From positions 10,738,001 through 10,802,000 of the forward strand of contig JAEMBT020000005.1 of the NCBI GenBank assembly GCA_018873245.2: a stretch of DNA of 64,000 bases, read 5' to 3'. A model generated the notes under the pieces. That model saw only the letters and a list, made by a program, of their open reading frames with translations, was not told where the DNA came from and made no database searches. This stretch comes from Archegozetes longisetosus (Eukaryota; Arthropoda; Arachnida; Sarcoptiformes; Trhypochthoniidae). Shown piece after piece: positions 48,591 to 60,345 of this stretch. Within the stretch, counting starts at the first letter, position 1; every line of letters begins with the position of its first letter. A program made the position numbers and the translations under genes.

Positions 48591-49524
48591 TTCAATGTCA
48601 TAAGATTCTAATCTTATATTAAGCATCCGTTTTATAACATCTGCGAAGATTGAAATGAAGTTTTATATCATCGGAAATGCATTACATTGAAAAAATCAAC
48701 ATTAATCTTGAGGAAAATAGATATTGCTTTCAGACCTTTATCAACAATTCTGCCCAAATTGTATAAATGGTTGATAATTAAGGTTTCAATTTAAATAAAA
48801 TCTAAAAAGAAAACAATTCAAACTAATAATTAACTGTAATTATTCTTTGAACAGGTTTTATCTTTATTCCCATCGGGACTGATTTGTTTTGATTATTTAT
48901 GATTGACATAAATATATTTTAAACTACTATTTAAGGTCAATAGTTTAACTCGAGCTAATAATTGGAATCTATAATCGATACGATGGAATAAATATATACT
49001 TGTAGCATATCAGAGAACAGTGCAATCGATGCCCTCACCTTTAATTGCATTAAAATTTAAATGCTTTTAGATAATAAATCCTATCTATTGTCGACTGTTC
49101 AATCTCTCAAGTTTTATATTTATTACCATTTTCTCGTAAGAGTGGACATTCCTTTACAATTGTACACGAGAAAATATCAGTCTTTTGCTACTCGAGTACA
49201 ATTCTCAAATCATTAAAATTTCTGATTTTCCCTGATGCAATCTCATAAGAAATCATTCTACTAAGTTTTGTTTGTTCAGCTCAAGAATTTTTTTCGTTTT
49301 CTCTCTAATTTTTAGCTTAATTATACTTGTTGAGATATATTTTATCATATTATAATCATAATTTATTTAGTTGCAAATATTCATTTGAAAAAATTTAGAG
49401 TGATATGAATACTCATACAGTAGCGATGTGGTATCTTATGAGTAAAGTAGTGACTTTTAAGCTATAAAAGTAGTCAAATCGGTTGGTAATCGGTGGTAAA
49501 AGTGTCAAAAATTAGTAGTCTAAT
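48591..49524. other. Intergenic AT-rich DNA
   Basis: No gene or repeat ends recognised between the sushi pseudogene and the next MITE. Confidence 0.4.
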
Positions 49525-50922
49525 TAGGGTGACCAACTCTGGCTTGTTTCATGATTGGATAAAAATATCAAAGGGGAGACACTTACATTTTTAAAAAGAA
49601 AAATGCAGCCTTCATTAGTCATTACCAGAGACTAGACTTTTGCGGGAAAACGACATTTCCCTGTTCAATTAAATGCTCGGGAACAGTAAAATAAGTGCCG
49701 ATCATGAAATAACAAGTAAAATAAGCCGATATGTGTGCTCGGAAAAATCTGATTTTTTGCGATTTTAAGAAATTTTCCGAAAAATCCAGTTTTTTCGGAT
49801 TATCTCCGATTTTCAACAGATAAAGCAAAATTAGCAAAAACAAGCTTTAAATTTCATTCATTCTTACAAGGAAACTCTGAATATTCGCGCAAAAATCTTA
49901 ACATTTTGTATTATGAAACTTTTAAACGGACTAATTATCTTTAATTCAGCTTTTCGGTTAATATAAGTTATGTCAAATGAATATATATTTGAGGACTGAG
50001 TTCTATGGGCCGCAGAACTCTCCATATGCATAACACGTGCATAAAGCTAGGGCAAGATTCGTATGCCTAACTTTTAACCTGAAGTTGTAACCCATAACTT
50101 TATGTTTATCCTTTCAAATACAGCTTGAATTAAAAATAATCAGTCCATTTACAAGTTTCATAATACAAAATGTTAAAATTTTTGCGCGAATATTCAGATT
50201 TCCTTGCTGGAATTATAGAAAGTTTATACCAGTCTCTTAAGTATATGATAAACTGTTTCTTACCAGCTTGAAGTGGATTTAAGGATTAAAGTTTTGAACA
50301 ATGAAAACATATCCTTGAATCGAAGTTTTAACTTAGTTTTTATGTAAAAATTAGTCTTCAATTCGTTAAGTTTATTTACTTAAATTTATAACTAACTAAA
50401 ACTATATTAATATAAACGTATTTATTGTTCCGAATTTCTATCCGAAATTTTACTGATTTTTTGTCCGATTTCCCGACCGAATTATAAGGTTTTTATGTCC
50501 GAAAAAGTCTATTAATTTTCAATGTTTCAATATTAGAATGTATTGTTTGACACCTAAATATTTGTAATGAACAAAGACTAGTCATTGTTGATTTCAAAGA
50601 TATTTTTTGTTAAAAGTGGCATCTTTCAAGAGTTATTCAAAAGTAAGAAATACTGGTTCATATCAGGTATAAGTAAAGGCAGAAAAGATTAATTCTATAA
50701 CTTTTAGTTTTAAGCCACAGATATTCAAAATATTAAACTGGGTTTTTATCCTTTATCATTTGTTAAACAATTCAACGTTGAATTTATAAGAAATAATTTT
50801 CTAAACACATTTTTCAAATTGATAGTTGATAAACAGGACAACTAATTGTCCCGCCGAAAGTTTTAGTCAAACTGAATTTCTGTCTTTTATCTATAAAAAA
50901 GACGGGACGGGTAATCACCCTA
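49525..50922. mobile_element. TAGGGTGACC-ended hAT-type MITE with a secondary insertion
   Basis: The ends TAGGGTGACCAAC (49525) and ...ATCACCCTA (50922), and both subterminal regions, match the 519-bp element at 53955-54473. Relative to that copy, about 0.9 kb of extra DNA occupies roughly 49640-50530, including a 64-bp inverted repeat pair. The TSD is not clear. Confidence 0.7.
49868..50205. repeat. 64-bp imperfect inverted repeat
   Basis: Arms at 49868-49932 and 50142-50205 are inverted copies with a few mismatches (core AATATTCGCGCAAAAAT). They lie within the extra DNA inside the 49525-50922 MITE and are probably a second, nested foldback element. Confidence 0.75.
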
Positions 50923-51399
50923 AATTTAATCGATCTTAATTCGGAATTTTGAAATGATCTAAATTAAAGTATTATAGCATACAATGGCTTGTAGAAGATG
51001 TTAGCTTTCATTTGTTATGGCCAGGAGAGATAAATGAATAAATACTTATTTGTTTTAATACTATTATTAAGTGTTAATTAAACAATCAAAAGAAACAAAC
51101 ATGTGGGACAAAGAGTCGAGCATAACGTGTTGTGTTGTATTCTATAACTGGACTCTAACTGTACTGCGAGTTATTTGAATCTCTTTTCAACGGTTTTTTA
51201 AGTTTAGGCATGGGTGCAGGCGTGAAAAGAGATTAGGGTTGTGCACGGGTATAAACAAGTAATTAAATGCAAAAATATAAGCATTAGTAGGGAATACTAA
51301 AGGCATTGGTCCGAATAGGGATTGAAGGATCAGGCCATCTCACATTAATAAGAATGTATTTAATAATTTTAAGTACTACAATATTTTATAATAGTAATC

Positions 51400-52560
51400 C
51401 TTGTTTTTATCTTTAAAAATTTTTTTAAATTGAATGGCCTTTCGATGTCAACTGGAACAATAGATGCATACGTCATATTAATTCTGTGTTCTACATCTTT
51501 TCGCAAAACTTCTTGAGTTCAGGATATGTGCTTTATCGCTATCTGATTTTTCTTTTTTAAAACCGAATAAATTGGACTTTGTTTCTTCGAGTAGATGTAG
51601 TTGTTTTTCAAACTTGTTATTCTATTCCCCTAATGTAGTATGAGGTTGGAAAGAAAGTCTACAGATTTTCATCATCAAGCCACAATTAAGCGAACCTGAT
51701 ATAAACTAGGGGAGAATTCGTTAGGTTACGAAGCGACTTGACCTATTATACCTTAGTTCAAATCAGGTTTGGTTTGGGTTATAACTTGGTTAAGCCAGGT
51801 TTGTCCATATTCGAGGGTTTAGGTCCGGGTGGCCAGAAGTGGCCAGGTTCGGGTTGGAAGTGATCAAGTGTGATATCTAAACGTTCGGTTTGACGAATCC
51901 ATTGATGTATCACACTTGGGGGTGGGGGTCGGTAACCGCTTTAGACCCATTAGCCCGGATTCACCAACAATGTCTTATGTGGAGTTCATCTGAAGATATA
52001 GCTTATGAACTGATTATCACTAGATATGAAGATTAATTCTGGAAGAAAATTGTAGACAAATAACACGTATACGGAAATGCAACTGAAAATCATTTGTAAA
52101 CATAGCCATTCTTCACAAAAATAATTTTGATTTAAACATGGTCAATAACCGTAAAGACTTTCATTCCAACTTTATAACTTCAGGCAAAAATTTACAATCA
52201 TGTAATTTTAACAATTCATCTGCAAGAGAATTATCATGAATTCAATTTTTAACAGTTTCAACTGCTTATAACTCTTCATCCAAACTTCAATAAGCTTTTC
52301 TATTTTTCGGAAATATTCTAAGTAATAAAGACCAGTATCAAGCCAAGTGTTTCATCTTGTAATTATGTGTTCTGATGGTAGATACATTCCAGCAGTTTCT
52401 TTAAATAAATTTTGATGATTTCTTCATATTGCAATAAATATATCCGTGTGAAACATTCCTCACAATTTGATTCGCAAACATAATTCAAAGCAAGAGCAAT
52501 ACAATGAGGAATGTAACGAGATTTAAATTAACAAAAGCATTGTATATATTCGACAAAAAC
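51400..52560 (-). pseudogene. Possible degenerate hAT-like transposase relic
   Basis: On the minus strand, about 52380-52540 reads like the conserved hAT/DUF4371 core (RYIPHCIALALNYVCE, then CEECFTRIYLL). About 51420-51540 reads like a hAT C-terminus (IVPVDIERPFNLKKF). Both are short and separated by stops. The similarity is by eye and weak. Confidence 0.3.
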
Positions 52561-53038
52561 TATGAAATGGCAATTGGAAGTAACCCGATAACAGGAATTT
52601 GAATTGAATATAAAATTTTGGGTTTAGACAGTGAGTTAACTATGCACACACCGTTAGAAGTTTTTTCTAGAGGCGCTTGAATGGTAAAAAGATATACACT
52701 AGTCTAGTTTTAAACCTAGGGCCAGACGTCATGCGTGGAAACTGTTTTGAAGATTCAACTTGTAAAAACAGTTTTATTAATAACGTTTGAATGACACGTG
52801 TTTTTGAGTCATTCAAATAACATTCGCGCCCATTTATGTCTGCCATTATTAGAAGTCTAGTTAATTGAATGTGGCGAAAATATTTGTGTTTAATTATTAG
52901 CTAATTAACTAACTTATTATTAAAATTGAGAAAACTTGGCAGTCATTTAAGATTTATTCATGTCCGAGAGAAAATTTGGATGATTAACTAATTTCAATAA
53001 ACTCTTATCTCATTCTAATTAATATTTTATATTTTTAG

Positions 53039-53704
53039 GGAATCGAAAGATACTCAAATCATCGACTGGTCTCTAATTGAAAGCGCTTCCGATCGAGGAC
53101 TAGCCTATGATATGAATTACTATTATACACAAATCTCAACTTCTTTCGAAAAGAATGAAAAAGCAGAAATAAGTATAAAATAATTATTGGAATAATATCC
53201 TTATCTCAATACAGAGAAAGTGGCAAAGTGTTTACATTCTTTAAATAACTTAGTGATTCTTTCATTCTAGCTCAGTAAGCAATTAAAAGTGAATCTTGAG
53301 CACAAATATGAGCAATCATTTGACCCAAATTGTGATTAATTTTAAGTTTCATAATCAATGACTCACAAATCTATCAGAAATCAGAGGAAAGTGACGAATT
53401 AAATTGTTTGTCTCAAAATATGCAAAATTAGGTATTTGAAAGCACTTTCAATAATCTGAAATTAACATTTTATTTAGCTTTATTATCAGTTGAAGTGAAA
53501 GCTGTTCTCTCTTTACTCACTTTACAAAACATTTGCGAAAGTCATTCAATGATCACTCTTAACAATACTCATCTATACAAGGGCAGAGCGAAGACTATTT
53601 TAGTATCGCTTCAAGAAAATCAGTCGAAAGTACTGTATGTTAGAAACGTTGACTCAATATATGGCGAAGTCCTACTTAATGGAACAGTTATGATGAAAGC
53701 CTAA
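53039..53704 (+). CDS. Orphan two-exon coding fragment, unknown family
   Basis: Exon A (53039-53172) lies between a polypyrimidine-AG acceptor and a GT donor and encodes IIDWSLIESASDRGLAYDMN and onward. Exon B (53478-53704) joins in phase 1 and encodes LLSVEVKAVLSLLTLQ through a stop after GTVMMKA. Together they make about 120 residues of non-repetitive, gene-like composition. I found no upstream exon or start within the window; the acceptor of exon A demands a preceding phase-2 exon. It could be the 3' end of a gene with distant upstream exons, or a captured fragment. No family recognised. Confidence 0.35.
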
Positions 53705-53954
53705 GTCTATAAATGATTATTTTATGTATTAATGTGTTATTGTACCTTCTCACTGAAATACGAAGAAGACTTTGCTGACTCCCACATGTATTGAAAGGCT
53801 ATGAGGTGGTCGTACTTCAAACTTTACAAAGAAATTCAAAGATTTCGTTCTAAAGTTATTAGTGAATTGATTAGAAAAACGATTGAAAGCGTTTTCAATT
53901 CGTTATTCGCTTTATATTTTAAATAAATTTCTGAATTTAAACATATTATATAAT

Positions 53955-54473
53955 TAGGGTGACCACCTTTGGCTTGTCTCATGGAGGGACAAAAATATTA
54001 TAGGGAGACCTTTACATTTTTAAAAAGAGAAATGCCGCTTCTATTAGTCATTACAGATATTTAGGCGTCAATCAATAAGTTCTTATACTAAAACATTGAA
54101 AATTATTAGTCACGTTTGATTTCAAAGGTACATTTTTTGTTAGAAATGGCATTTTTCAAGTTATTCAAAAGTAACAAATGCTGATTTATATCAGATATAA
54201 ATCAAAATAGAGAAGATTAATTCAGTAACTTTTGGTTTTAAACCACAGGTATTCATAACATTAAACTGGGTTCTTTATCCTTTGTCATTTATAAAATAAA
54301 TGCAATGTTTGAATTCTTAAAAAATATTTTTCTAAGCACATTTTTCAAAATGAAGGTTGAAAAACGGGACAACTAATTGTCCCGTCGAGAGTTTTTGGCC
54401 TGACGGGATTTCTGTCTTTTATCTTTAAAAAGACGGGACTGTTCCGTTAAAAACGGGAGGGGTGGTCACCCTA
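53955..54473. mobile_element. TAGGGTGACC-ended hAT-type MITE, 519 bp
   Basis: Inverted ends TAGGGTGACCACC and GGTGGTCACCCTA. Internal sequence matches the left and right parts of the 49525-50922 copy, and the ends match the 47486-47980 element. The insertion is in TA-rich DNA, so the target duplication is ambiguous. Confidence 0.82.
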
Positions 54474-55531
54474 TATATATAATGCTTTTGTGTTTATAAA
54501 AATGTAATTATCTAGTCATAAGTGAAGCGATTATACTTATTAATAAAGAATTTTTGCATTTTAAAAAATATTTTGAAATTTCTTTCGAAGAATTTGAATT
54601 CATATACAATAATATACATGTCTAGAGCTCAAGACATGGATAAGTCTTAAAAGATATTTACAAATATATGGAGATTTTAAGACATACGTATGGCTTCAAG
54701 CCTCTAAAATGTCTTTTATAAGACTTAACAACATATTCGTTTCGAACCGTTTTGGATCCATAAAAAGGTTTTTTTAAGACTTATAAATAAAATCTTTTTT
54801 TAGTGATGCCTTAAAACCTATGACCCTGATCCCGGTCTCAACAACAACTCTCCACAACACCACAATCACACTACCACACTTCAATATCTCTCACTCTAAT
54901 ATAAAGACTTTCGTCTTCATTATCAGCCATTTTCAAAACGTTTAATTTTATCAAAGCAGAAAATTGTTGCTAATTAGTGAAAGTGTCTTACTTCAAAGAT
55001 GCTCACCTATCTATGTAAACGTCTAAAATAATACTTTTGGCATAATTAAAGTTTACAAAAAAATTTTTATGCATGACATTTGATGCTAAGTTTGAAAATA
55101 AGAATTTTGAACATCAGACATTTAGACGTCTTTTGCAGATAAAATATTTCTAAGACTGAAATGTAAAGCATCTAAGCTTATTTTTACGCTAACCCAAGTA
55201 AGTTTTGGTCAACATCTTCCCTAAATCTGTTTTAAATACTTGAATTTCGATAGACGTTCATACGCACAGTGGCATTGTTGAAGTGATAAAAAAATTGAAA
55301 TACTATCAAAATACAAGCAGAGGAACTGTTTCCCAAGAGATCCACTTTTAACATTACAATATTAATAATTATATAAATTGTCTGAATAACTTAGAAGTTA
55401 GTGACTTACTAAATATTGTGTATAATTCAGTATAACTAAAACAAAACAGTTTTAATGATTTTTTAAAACCAAATAACGATTAGATTACAACTTTTAGAAT
55501 AGCTCAACGATTAGGAAACACAAAACTATTA
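54474..55531. other. Intergenic region with no recognised gene
   Basis: AT-rich with several AAGACTTATAAAAGACATTTT-like degenerate motifs at about 54640-54800. I see nothing coding. Confidence 0.4.
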
Positions 55532-55984
55532 TTAACCCTTCGTCACAACTTAACTTCCGAAAACGTAAAGTTAACTGTGGGGTAACATTTTACCCCATGT
55601 TTTTCAAACTTTATATCTGTTCTAGCTTAGTCCTGATGCTTTACAAATCAGTTAGACCTTGTTTTTGAAATTTTAATCAACTAATTAATTAATTTTTAGT
55701 TATTATCTGCTACAGAGTCATCGGTGGTTAAAATTGCTAGTAGCGACATTAATGCACTGCGATGTTAAGGGAAATTTCTGTCCTCAGAAAGATATGATGC
55801 AAGAAAAATTTTTTGAAATAAAGTTACAAGTCCAAATTAATCAGGTTTTTTGCCATTCAAAGTCAGATATATGACTGAGGAATACCCAGATTCTCGATAA
55901 ATCACGATATTTTGTTGATATTTACGAGATTTTTAAAGTCAAACTTGGGGGGCATTTTACCCTAAAGTTGTGACGAAGGGTTAA
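55532..55984. mobile_element. piggyBac-type MITE, second family
   Basis: TTAA at both ends (55532-55535 and 55981-55984). Perfect 16-bp inverted repeats CCCTTCGTCACAACTT (55536-55551) and its complement (55965-55980). The subterminal GGGGTAACATTTTACCCC-like palindromes are also mirrored. No coding capacity. The different ends show it is a separate family from the 17.7 and 43.6 kb pair. Confidence 0.88.
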
Positions 55985-56148
55985 ATAGAGATAAAATAGA
56001 CCAATATGTATCAAACTTAATAAACTTTACTTAGAAACTGAATAATGACTAGAATTATTGAACTAACTGATAATAAATCAGTCAATTAACAATTATTAGT
56101 CAATATTTTAGCCTTGAAAAGTGAAAATTTTGAATCTTCGTTTCGTTT

Positions 56149-58085
56149 TCACTTTTTGATGTCACCAACTTGGCTGTAGTCTACTATCTCATTATTTTTA
56201 CCTTCAGATTCATACTTTGGTGATTCAAATAATGACAAATAGCTTTTATGCTGCTTTGCTGCATTCGCACCATTTAAAGAGTAATAACTAAGTGCTTCGT
56301 AATATCCGGCACCGTCATTTTTAATACCATATTCATCTTTGACATCATCGTAATAAATTTCTTGCATATACTTATCTTGCAGTCGTCTAAATCTTTTATT
56401 CAATACACAGTACATACCAACAACTAATAAACCACCAATAATTAAAACAGCAGTAAAGCTGAAAATTATAATTCTCTGCGGCGAAATACTAGCCTCTTGT
56501 TCTAATAAATGTAAAAAATCAAACGGAGTATTAATTTATTTCAATCAAATACACGCGAAGCAATCGATTAGTTTTTATCTCAAAATCGAAGTACTTTATA
56601 AATAAGTTCACGCTTTCCTATACAAAAACAAGACATACCACTGCAAATTGGTTTTTCGCCCGTTCTATTACCAGAACTGCTGCATTCACTTGTCCAAGAT
56701 CCTTTTTCCTCATGATCAGGAACACAATTAAATATAGCGATAGTCCCAGGTATTGCCACAGGTGTAGAATTGTAATAAGTATAATAATGGTATTTAACTT
56801 TTAAGTAGTTAGATTCATTGTAAAGCTGACAGGAAATTACTGGCTTACACCAAAACGGTCTACTTAACCATTGTCCATCAACTCCACATGCCCGTGAATG
56901 CTTTTCTTGTTCAGACCTATTAGTTATGATCTTTGAGAATTGAGTACAAAAAATGTGTTAAATTTACCCTGAATTATGCTCATCATTTACTATGAGTATA
57001 TAATCGTCAGCACACTTATATTCAGTCTGTGTAACCTGGGTATCATTTGTGATTACTGAATGCAGTGGCTTATCAGGTGCTCCACATCCTTGATTAAACT
57101 CCATGAACTCCAAAGAACACATTGCAATCGGTCGGTCAAATCCCCATTGGGATTTAAAATCTACTGCCATATATTTAGAATCCTTTTGCACTTGTGTATT
57201 TGGTTTAGCTGTACAAATAAACGTTAATTCAATCAACGGGTATTCAGTTGTATACTTTTTAGGGGTATATTCGAAGCTGACGTTAAGCTTCTCGATGAAA
57301 GTATTGAATCGCGGCATCATTATGTATTCTCTTTTATCATTGAATTTTTTACATTCTCGAGTCTCAATCGAATCTTTATCATCTTTTAATTTGACTTCTA
57401 TTTGATCTGAGTCTAATTTATGATCATGGCGAATAATTAGCACTATTAGTGCAATTTTCTGATTTGTTTCGAACCAAAAACTCCATTTTTGGTTCTGTTT
57501 TGACCCAGATGTTATACAAGTTTGCTTTATTCTACCACTATTTACTGGATCGTCTACAATATCAACTTCCTCAAGAATTTCTGTCACATTTTCTAATTGG
57601 TAGTTGGTATGATTGAGATCGATTATTGTTCGTTCATTATTGTCGCTCTTTACAGTGACTAAAATCCGTTTCATGGTAACATTATCGGTGACAATTTGTG
57701 CTAAAATATTAAAAGATTATTTCATAAAAGTGCATTTATGTAATAGAGTAAATTATGCAAATACAAATATTCGACCACATCTAGGTTGTCCTCCGGTCCA
57801 GGATCCATTCGTACACTTCTGCGTCATGGAATTGGCGTCTTTGGTGTAAAAAGATCCATCTTTTTGTGGATAAGATACAGTACCATTAAGGTGAAAAACG
57901 AATAACTTATTTGTGCAAGTGGATTTTGCAGTTTCTCCTCGATATTGTTGCTTATCCGGGCTCAATACCACACCATCTGGTTTTCCTGGGAATCCACATT
58001 CGCTTAAGACGAGCGAAAATTGCGAGAGCTGTAAAAACTGAAAAAGAATTGAAGTTAATATTTTTTTAAGTGGACGCGAACACAT
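56149..58085 (-). CDS. Sushi (CCP)-domain single-pass membrane receptor, four exons, complete
   Basis: Exons: 58085-57776, 57700-56968, 56916-56639 and 56501-56149. All introns are GT-AG (51-137 bp), phases agree, 1674 nt, 557 residues. There is a signal peptide (about 1-28), then CCP 1 at about 30-103 (CGFPGKPDG ... GSWTGGQPRC). About 200 residues of unrecognised, beta-rich sequence follow (WSFWFETNQKIALIVLIIRH). CCP 2 starts at about 309 (CGAPDKPLH, ending WLSRPFWC). CCP 3 ends GEKPIC near 438. A transmembrane helix at about 451-475 and an 80-residue tail with many tyrosines (YYDDV, GYYEALSYYS, VDYSQV) complete it. CCP modules bind proteins or glycans outside the cell; the tyrosines could be signalling sites. 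Start chosen: ATG at 58085, directly before the signal peptide. A dead paralogue lies at 43.5-48.6 kb. Confidence 0.88.
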
Positions 58086-58287
58086 TTCTATGTGAATGTA
58101 TTACAAGATTTCTAATCTAATGTTTAGCAGTCATTTCCCGACATTTGCGAAGAGGGAAATGAAGTGTTATATCATCGGAAATGCATTACGTTGAAAATGT
58201 CGAAGTTAGTACTGTAAAAAATGATGCCGCGAATGCCATACAAAAAACCGGAATTAAACCGTTTGAAAATATTTTGTGTGATACTTA

Positions 58288-58961
58288 CCGGGCATTTCAT
58301 CTCAAATTTACAATTTTAATCGATCATAACTTTTTAACCAATAAAGATAGAGCCAAGCGGTTTTCATCTAAATTAACTTCGGACCTTGGGAAAACAGATG
58401 GCTGGAGAAATCATTGCAGTGGCGCCCCCTATGTCACTGAAAAAAGGCTTTTGCAAATGCTTCAGGTTTGCGATGAAAATGACCTTGAAAAATCTCAAGA
58501 TCATTACAGTTGATACCAAATAAGATGTTGTTATTATCCTCTAAGTTTTATGTTTATGAGTTATCATTTTGACATTTGACTAGGATAATGACAAGATTGA
58601 TATTTGAAAAGGAAAAAATTTCTTTTAAGCTGCTACTTTCAAACAGAAGTCAAACTTTGAATTGCTGCAAATTTTGACAATGATAACTTTGAAACATGAA
58701 ACTTAGAGAATAATAACATCACCAGATTTCCTATCAACTGCAGTGACCTTGATATTTTTTCGAGGTCATTTTCATAAAAAATCAGAGGCTTTTGCAAAAG
58801 CCTTTTTTTCAAAAACATAGAGGGCTCCACTAGGATCACTTTTTCGATTATCTATTTTCCCAAAGTCCGAAGTTAATTTAGGTGGAAACCGCTTGGCTCT
58901 TTCTTTATTGGTTCAAAAGTTATGATCGATTAAAATCGTAAACTTGAGATGAAACGCCCGG
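58288..58961. mobile_element. Foldback element with about 230-bp inverted arms and TA target site
   Basis: The left arm (58288 to about 58520) and right arm (about 58733-58961) are imperfect inverted copies for most of their length, starting CCGGGCATTTCATCTCAA. TA dinucleotides border both ends (58286-58287 and 58962-58963), suggesting a Tc1/mariner-mobilised foldback. The open frame at 58181-58513 runs through the left arm and is not a gene. Confidence 0.78.
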
Positions 58962-60345
58962 TATTTGCATGGTGACTTTGTTTTTCCCTTAATTATTCGC
59001 TTTTATATCAATTGTTTATTTTTACTTCATCATGTATTGAATTGTTTCTTGGAAATATTCTTGATAAATGTTTTTACTGTAGTTTTGGGAAATTACACAT
59101 TTCGACATATCTCAGTCAGGGTATTACTAATGTCTCCTATACCTAGAGCCTACTGTTAAATACAGTCTATTATCACTTAGATTCGCTTTTTCACATAGTA
59201 AATAGTATAAAGACTTTATTTTCAGGATATAAGGTCATAATATCGCACATAGTCCAAATATAGACTCAAGTGACATTTTCCTATCTCCTATATTAAAGCT
59301 GATTTAAGATGATATAGATTTGAGATAGAACAAAATATTCAGTCTTGTAACGTATCTCTAAGGTTTTCGCAAAGGATGTTCTAGAACAATCATTTCAGAG
59401 TCTCACACGAAAGTAGAATCTAATGACTAAATCAAAGGAATTTGGTACTTTGAAGATGAAAAATAGGGCTGGATTTGATTGAATAGACTAGTAGTTACAT
59501 GACTTACGGTTACTCAATCTGCAAGTGACATATCTCGAGATAGTACAAAGTCACAGATTTTGCACAATGTTATCACCTATTAAATAATATATTGCGAAAA
59601 AATCTCTGTAAACGAAGTGTTTACTCGATAGATATACCATTCCTGTAAGAATAAATAAATCTAATCTATGAGAACCTGCTTGTTGAGGACCACCTCGAAC
59701 GCATGGAGGAGACTTTGCCTGTAATCAAGAACTAAATAGGAATAAGAGTTATGAGAGTTTATAAATTTTGGACATCTATCTAACAGGTTTGAGACTAATT
59801 AAACTTTTTCCACTACTTTATTTAATTTGGAAACAATTTATCGCAACTTCCATCATCAAAAGAGGATGAATTTCTATATACAAATATTTGACTCAAGATT
59901 GACAGATATTCTTTATACACAAGGATGAAAGAAAGATTATAAAAGCTTTTAGCAGCCTGTCGATATAGTTCAAGTAATTTTTCAACTGTCAACTGAAAAT
60001 TTTTATTCCTGTAATACTACAGACTTTCTCAAGTCATACGTTGTAATAATATGAATGTAATTCAATACTTTTTAATACTAACACTAAATGTTTGAATGAT
60101 CTATCGTTATTCGAATCCAATAAACCCTTTTTGCTTTAACTAATTATTCTTTTTCACTTACCTTATACAGAGGATGGATAGTGAAAATTTACTCATTTTT
60201 GAGCATCAATATTTTATTGTACTTTAAAGATACAATTATTTACTATATTTTTGAATAAAGCCTATTTTCATTGCTTCAAAATGATATATAATTTATTTGT
60301 ATGAATATAAGGATATAAGATCATAATATCGCACATAGTCCAAAT

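Noticed and set aside
58181-58513. 110-residue plus-strand frame
   Set aside because: It lies mostly in one arm of the foldback element, and the other arm does not keep it open.
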